Source: Hyphomonas sp. (GTDB lineage: Bacteria; Pseudomonadota; Alphaproteobacteria; Caulobacterales; Hyphomonadaceae). From it: 9,062 bases of DNA. Below the pieces are notes generated by a model that did no database searches, was not told the origin of the DNA, and saw nothing but the letters and a program-made list of their open reading frames with translations. The stretch covers positions 1 to 9,062 of the forward strand of contig JARFRJ010000419.1 in assembly GCA_029287305.1 (NCBI GenBank), read 5' to 3'. The translations under genes were made by a program, and so were the position numbers. Position 1 is the first letter of the stretch; every line of letters starts with the position of its first letter. Below are positions 6,538-9,062 of the stretch, in pieces.

Positions 6538-7419
6538 ATGACTGATCCTGCTTCTGAAAAAGATGCCCTGGCGATTGTCCTTGACCTGTTGAAACTGGAA
6601 AGATTGGAGGTTGACCTGTTTCGCGGCGTGTCCCCGGATGTCACTTCCCAGCGCGTATTTGGCGGACAGGTGATCGGACAAGCGATGATGGCGGCCTACC
6701 AAACGGTTGAAGCACGGATGTGCCACTCTATGCATGCCTATTTTATCCGTCCGGGCGATCCGAATGTCCCGATTATCTATCAGGTCGACCATGCCCGTGA
6801 TGGGCGCTCTTTTACAACGCGCCGAGTGGTCGCCATTCAGCATGGCAAGCAGATATTTAATCTCGCCGCGTCTTTTCAAGTTGAAGAGGAAGGCTGGTTT
6901 CATCAGATAGAGATGCCCGATATTCCCGGGCCCGAAGGGTTGCGCTCGCGTCTGGAGTTGCGCGAAGAGGCCAAACACCTTTTCCCGGAACCCATGCGCC
7001 GCCTGATGACGCGGGCCAACGCTATTGAAATGCGACCGGTTAACCCGCAAAACTTCCTTGACCCAAAGCCGCTACCGGCGACACATCATATCTGGTTCAA
7101 GGCCCAGCGCCCGTTCGATGATGATCCGATTATCCATCAATGCTTGCTGGCCTATGCGTCAGATATGTCCTTGCTGGACAGTGGTACGCGCCCGCATGGT
7201 ATTAGCTGGCATACAAATGAAGCAATGATGGCAAGTCTGGATCATGCGATGTGGTTTCATGCGCCGGTGCGCACCGATGAATGGCTGCTTTATACCCAAG
7301 ACAGCCCCTTTGCCGGCGGTGCCCGCAGTTTTAATCGCGGGATGATTTTTAAACAGGATGGAACCCTGGTTGCCAGCGTGACCCAGGAAGGCTTGATGCG
7401 TCCGCGGATCAAAAAATGA
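6538..7419 (+). CDS. tesB: Acyl-CoA thioesterase II (TesB)
   Basis: 293 residues, close to the 286 of E. coli TesB, with the double-hotdog architecture. TesB hydrolyses medium- to long-chain acyl-CoA to free acid and CoA in the cytoplasm. The first hotdog carries FGGQVIGQAMMAAY (41-54), HSMHAYFIRPGDP (63-75) and the DGRSFTTRRV strand (88-97). The second carries YASDMSLLDSG (206-216), SLDHAMWFH (233-241) and TQEGLMR (282-288). By hand comparison with E. coli, catalytic Asp204 corresponds to D209 and Gln278 to Q283, while Thr228 corresponds to S233, a conservative change that keeps the hydroxyl. An AGGAG lies 6 nt before the ATG. The gene diverges from an acyl-CoA synthetase gene, suggesting shared control of the acyl-CoA pool. 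Confidence 0.96.
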   Translation: MTDPASEKDALAIVLDLLKLERLEVDLFRGVSPDVTSQRVFGGQVIGQAMMAAYQTVEARMCHSMHAYFIRPGDPNVPIIYQVDHARDGRSFTTRRVVAIQHGKQIFNLAASFQVEEEGWFHQIEMPDIPGPEGLRSRLELREEAKHLFPEPMRRLMTRANAIEMRPVNPQNFLDPKPLPATHHIWFKAQRPFDDDPIIHQCLLAYASDMSLLDSGTRPHGISWHTNEAMMASLDHAMWFHAPVRTDEWLLYTQDSPFAGGARSFNRGMIFKQDGTLVASVTQEGLMRPRIKK

Positions 7420-7699
7420 TCCAGCCTTAGCTTTGCAGCCAAACCCCCAGCCTGAAAGCCCGCAATGGCTCTATGGCTTCTCACGGCATGGTCGATCGTG
7501 ATTTGATTTTAAGGGCGATGCAGTCTGTCCTTATGCATTGCCTGCTGTGTGACGCTGTGTGAGCTAAACTGGGGCGTTGTTGAGGGCGATGGCGAGGCTT
7601 GTGCGCTTTGGAGGTTTTCGATCTTCCGCAGACCGCTTGCTCAATCCCTGTAACCGGATTAAACAGCTTTTATTGAAATGAAATTTGGAGCTTGTCCCG
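7420..7699. other. Intergenic region between tesB and terB-like gene
   Basis: 280 nt without a convincing gene. It contains a 2-copy direct repeat GCTGTGTGA (7544-7552 and 7554-7562, 10-bp period). A 30-codon open frame (7589-7681, MARLVRFGGF...) starts 3 nt after GAGGG and ends shortly before the terB-like ribosome binding site; it is too short and featureless to call. No clear terminator hairpin with a T-run was found after tesB. Confidence 0.4.
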
Positions 7700-8131
7700 A
7701 TGATTGTCGCACTGACCCCCCAGGATGCCATTATAACCCTTATGGTTCTGACCGCCGCGTCAGACGGGGATATGCGCGATGTTGAGTTTCGCACGATTGG
7801 CCGTGTGGTTCGCTCGTTTAGCCTGTTCAGTCAGTCTGATGAAGAAAATCTGGTTGAGACGGCGCGTATTGCCGGCTGCTTGATGTCGGCTGAAAATGGT
7901 CTTGCCAATGTCTTTGCAGCCGCCCGCCAGGCACTGCCCTTGCATTTACGGGAAACCGCCTATGCAGCGATGGTAGATGTGGTTACAGCAGATGAAAATC
8001 TCAATATGACAGAATTGCGGGTTCTGGAAATGGCGCGTGAGCGCCTTGATATTTCCGATGAGGGCGCACAGGCAATTGAACACTCAGCCCGTGTTCGCCA
8101 TGCGACCTTGACCCCATCTGAGGAAGACTAA
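7700..8131 (+). CDS. TerB-like (tellurite resistance TerB fold) protein
   Basis: 143 residues, all-helical in character, matching the short TerB-fold proteins common in alphaproteobacteria. Family marks are two related acidic segments: SDGDMRDVE (21-29) and TADENLNMTE (96-105), each following a helix and resembling the two-fold metal-binding repeat of TerB; between them lie ALPLHLRETAYAAMVDV (78-94) and, at the end, IEHSARVRHATL. Despite the name, single-gene TerB proteins of this type usually occur without the ter operon and their role is unknown; no terC, terD or terE neighbours are visible here. The ATG at 7700 is chosen because GGAG (7687-7690) lies 9 nt upstream; the open frame begins five codons earlier at a TTG that would overlap this site. 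The protein is probably cytoplasmic, as no signal peptide is seen. Confidence 0.85.
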   Translation: MIVALTPQDAIITLMVLTAASDGDMRDVEFRTIGRVVRSFSLFSQSDEENLVETARIAGCLMSAENGLANVFAAARQALPLHLRETAYAAMVDVVTADENLNMTELRVLEMARERLDISDEGAQAIEHSARVRHATLTPSEED

Positions 8132-8357
8132 TTCGGTGGCACATGATTTGGGCATATGACCAGTAGTGGGGCGGGCAGCGCAACGGGCAGCGCAACGGGC
8201 AGCGCAACGGGCAGCGGGGCGACGATCAGCGCAAACCCAATGGGGCAATCTTACCCCGTTCTTGTCTAAAAGCGTCGCGCCCTATACTTCTGGCGATCTC
8301 ATGTCTGGAAGCCACAGAGCTCTAAAACGGTTGTGATTCTTCTGGACCCGTCTTGAG
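8132..8357. other. Intergenic region with tandem repeat downstream of terB-like gene
   Basis: No credible gene. It includes the 12-bp tandem repeat at 8173-8220. A short frame at 8156-8269 (37 codons) reads through the repeat as a Ser-Ala-Thr-Gly repeat, with no ribosome binding site and no recognisable domain; it is regarded as a by-product of the repeat. No strong terminator was identified after the terB-like gene. Confidence 0.5.
8173..8220. repeat. 12-bp tandem repeat, three exact copies plus a diverged fourth
   Basis: GGGCAGCGCAAC occurs exactly at 8173-8184, 8185-8196 and 8197-8208; a fourth copy at 8209-8220 begins GGGCAGCG and ends GGGC. The fourth copy continues as GGGCAGCGGGGCGA (8209-8222), identical to 8388-8401 inside the large inverted repeat. 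The unit length is a multiple of three but no real gene covers it. Confidence 0.9.
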
Positions 8358-8457
8358 GCTTTAAGTCATTCTTATTCTGCGCTTTGTGGGCAGCGGGGCG
8401 ATTAGGCCTGCCGAGCAGCGGCGCGATCAAGCTTGCCGCGCCACAGCATGGCTTGCG
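8358..8457 (+). repeat. Left arm of large imperfect inverted repeat
   Basis: Pairs with the right arm at 8774-8898. The outer block GCTTTAAGTCATTCTTATTC... (8358-8385) matches the reverse complement of 8871-8898 at 25 of 28 positions. The inner block (8416-8457, containing GCGATCAAGCTTGCCGCGC) matches the reverse complement of 8774-8827 at 38 of 42 positions once a 12-nt insertion in the right arm is allowed. Between the blocks lies a further degenerate copy of the module (8391-8410), so this arm holds two module copies. Confidence 0.85.
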
Positions 8458-8773
8458 CAATGACGGGAAGCTTCGAGCATTCCCACTCCCCTATGAAGGG
8501 GAATACACGAAACTTAAAATGCGTGGACTAATATCTCGTCTTACCATGTTCGAAGTCTGTGATCCGCCTAATGCATTGAGACTGAGACGCATTCGCAAAA
8601 CATAACATATGCTTTAAGGGTATAAAAGGTGTATATGAGCCGGTTCGGGGGTCAGAGTACCGAGGAGACAGGTTCGCCAATAAGTCGAGGTGCCAATCAG
8701 CTCAGAATCAGTGACTGGCGAAGTTTGCGTAGCGTACAATTTATTCCTGCCTAGCGAATAAAACTTGCCGTTT
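8458..8773. other. Central region enclosed by the inverted repeat
   Basis: 316 nt without a recognised gene. It contains a small hairpin CCCC-TATGAA-GGGG (8488-8501), a 7-bp inverted pair TTCGCCA (8673-8679) and TGGCGAA (8716-8722), and a 39-codon frame at 8635-8754 (MSRFGGQSTEETGSP...) preceded by AAAGG 5 nt upstream. No transposase, tRNA, tmRNA or other known RNA signature was recognised. The 39-residue product has no known motif and is not called as a gene. Confidence 0.4.
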
Positions 8774-8898
8774 CGTAAGCCACGCTGTGGCGCGCCGCGC
8801 TGCGCGGCAAGCTTGATCGCCCTGCTGCCCGTCCCGCTGGTCGTCCAAGCTTGATCGCCCCGCTGGTCGCAGAGCGCACAATAAGAATAACTTAAAGC
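8774..8898 (-). repeat. Right arm of large imperfect inverted repeat
   Basis: Reverse complement of the left arm, longer by two insertions. It contains two module copies in direct orientation, CAAGCTTGATCGCCCTGCTG (8808-8827) and the same with one change (8846-8865), 38 nt apart. It also has a perfect GC-rich palindrome GCCGCGC-T-GCGCGGC (8794-8808) where 12 nt are extra relative to the left arm. It ends 31 nt before the stop codon of the convergent ctrA gene. Confidence 0.85.
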
Positions 8899-8929
8899 GT
8901 TAAAGTGGTTTCAAAAGAAGCTTGAACGG

Positions 8930-9062
8930 TTAGGCCGCTTGGTGTTCCTTCGGCTTGGGGTCGCGCAGAACATACCCTCTGCCCCAGACCGTTTCGATGA
9001 AATGCTCACCGCCGGTAACTTTGGCAAGTTTTTTGCGTAATTTACAGATGAACACATCGATG
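8930..9062 (-). CDS. ctrA: Cell-cycle response regulator CtrA, C-terminal fragment (cut by window edge)
   Basis: Only the last 43 codons are inside the window. The peptide contains [20 protein letters not shown] followed by [15 protein letters not shown], the recognition-helix and wing part of an OmpR/PhoB-type winged helix. The CKLRKKL and GRGYVLRDP wording is that of CtrA, the master regulator that binds TTAA-N7-TTAA sites and controls replication, division and motility genes in alphaproteobacteria. The protein ends in Gln-Ala-Ala. In Caulobacter the terminal Ala-Ala of CtrA is needed for ClpXP degradation, so the same cell-cycle proteolysis probably applies here. The gene is convergent with the terB-like gene, and the space between them holds the large inverted repeat. 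The receiver domain and start lie outside the window. Confidence 0.92.
   Translation of the reverse strand, partial: IDVFICKLRKKLAKVTGGEHFIETVWGRGYVLRDPKPKEHQAA

Noticed and set aside
6493..7050. 185-codon minus-strand frame overlapping tesB
   Set aside because: Antisense to a clear tesB with catalytic residues in place; it shows no recognisable protein features.
8384..8605. 73-codon frame crossing the left arm of the inverted repeat
   Set aside because: It starts at a non-ATG codon without a ribosome binding site and reads through repeat sequence; no domain is seen.
8458..8773. Known structured RNA (tmRNA, RNase P RNA, 6S RNA, SRP RNA) in the repeat interior
   Set aside because: None of the conserved sequence blocks of these RNAs were found by reading; only small isolated hairpins are present.
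8173..8865. CRISPR array
   Set aside because: Repeats are tandem without spacers or occur in both orientations with irregular spacing; no cas gene is present.

Overview
The window looks like a stretch of an alphaproteobacterial chromosome, probably from a lineage with the CtrA cell-cycle circuit. The diagnostic genes are the C-terminus of CtrA at the right edge, an alphaproteobacterial-type SspB ending in a VVSLDRFRPK tail, and a cysteine-free Fur. Base composition is moderate (near 50% GC by eye), with one clearly AT-rich patch around 2400-3130. The genus cannot be fixed from this sequence.

Layout. Positions 52-1076 (minus) hold a likely two-gene unit: sspB, the ClpXP adaptor, followed by a PaaI-like hotdog thioesterase. 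Positions 1214-2122 (minus) encode a DUF1295 membrane protein. Facing away from it, with its own ribosome binding site, is the decayed 5' end of a short-chain dehydrogenase (2145-2384). Next comes the AT-rich patch: an XRE-type regulator (minus) and a divergent small membrane protein (plus), with a perfect 7-1-7 palindrome immediately upstream of the regulator. Positions 3224-6374 (minus) carry an FATP/FadD-type acyl-CoA synthetase, hisB and fur in transcription order. The gaps of about 150 bases between them suggest partly independent transcription, and fur has a plausible promoter of its own. Divergent from the synthetase is tesB (6538-7419, plus), so acyl-CoA formation and acyl-CoA hydrolysis share one control region that contains phased direct repeats. 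A TerB-like protein follows (7700-8131, plus).

The last kilobase before ctrA (8132-8929) has no convincing gene but is the most structured part of the window. It contains a 12-bp tandem repeat whose last copy runs into a GC-rich module. That module recurs inside a large imperfect inverted repeat (arms 8358-8457 and 8774-8898) lying between terB and the 3' end of ctrA. It may be a non-autonomous mobile or dispersed repeat, or a long structured element. No known system (CRISPR, toxin-antitoxin, insertion sequence with transposase, phage) was recognised. The inverted repeat is the best candidate for something undescribed, but its function is unknown.
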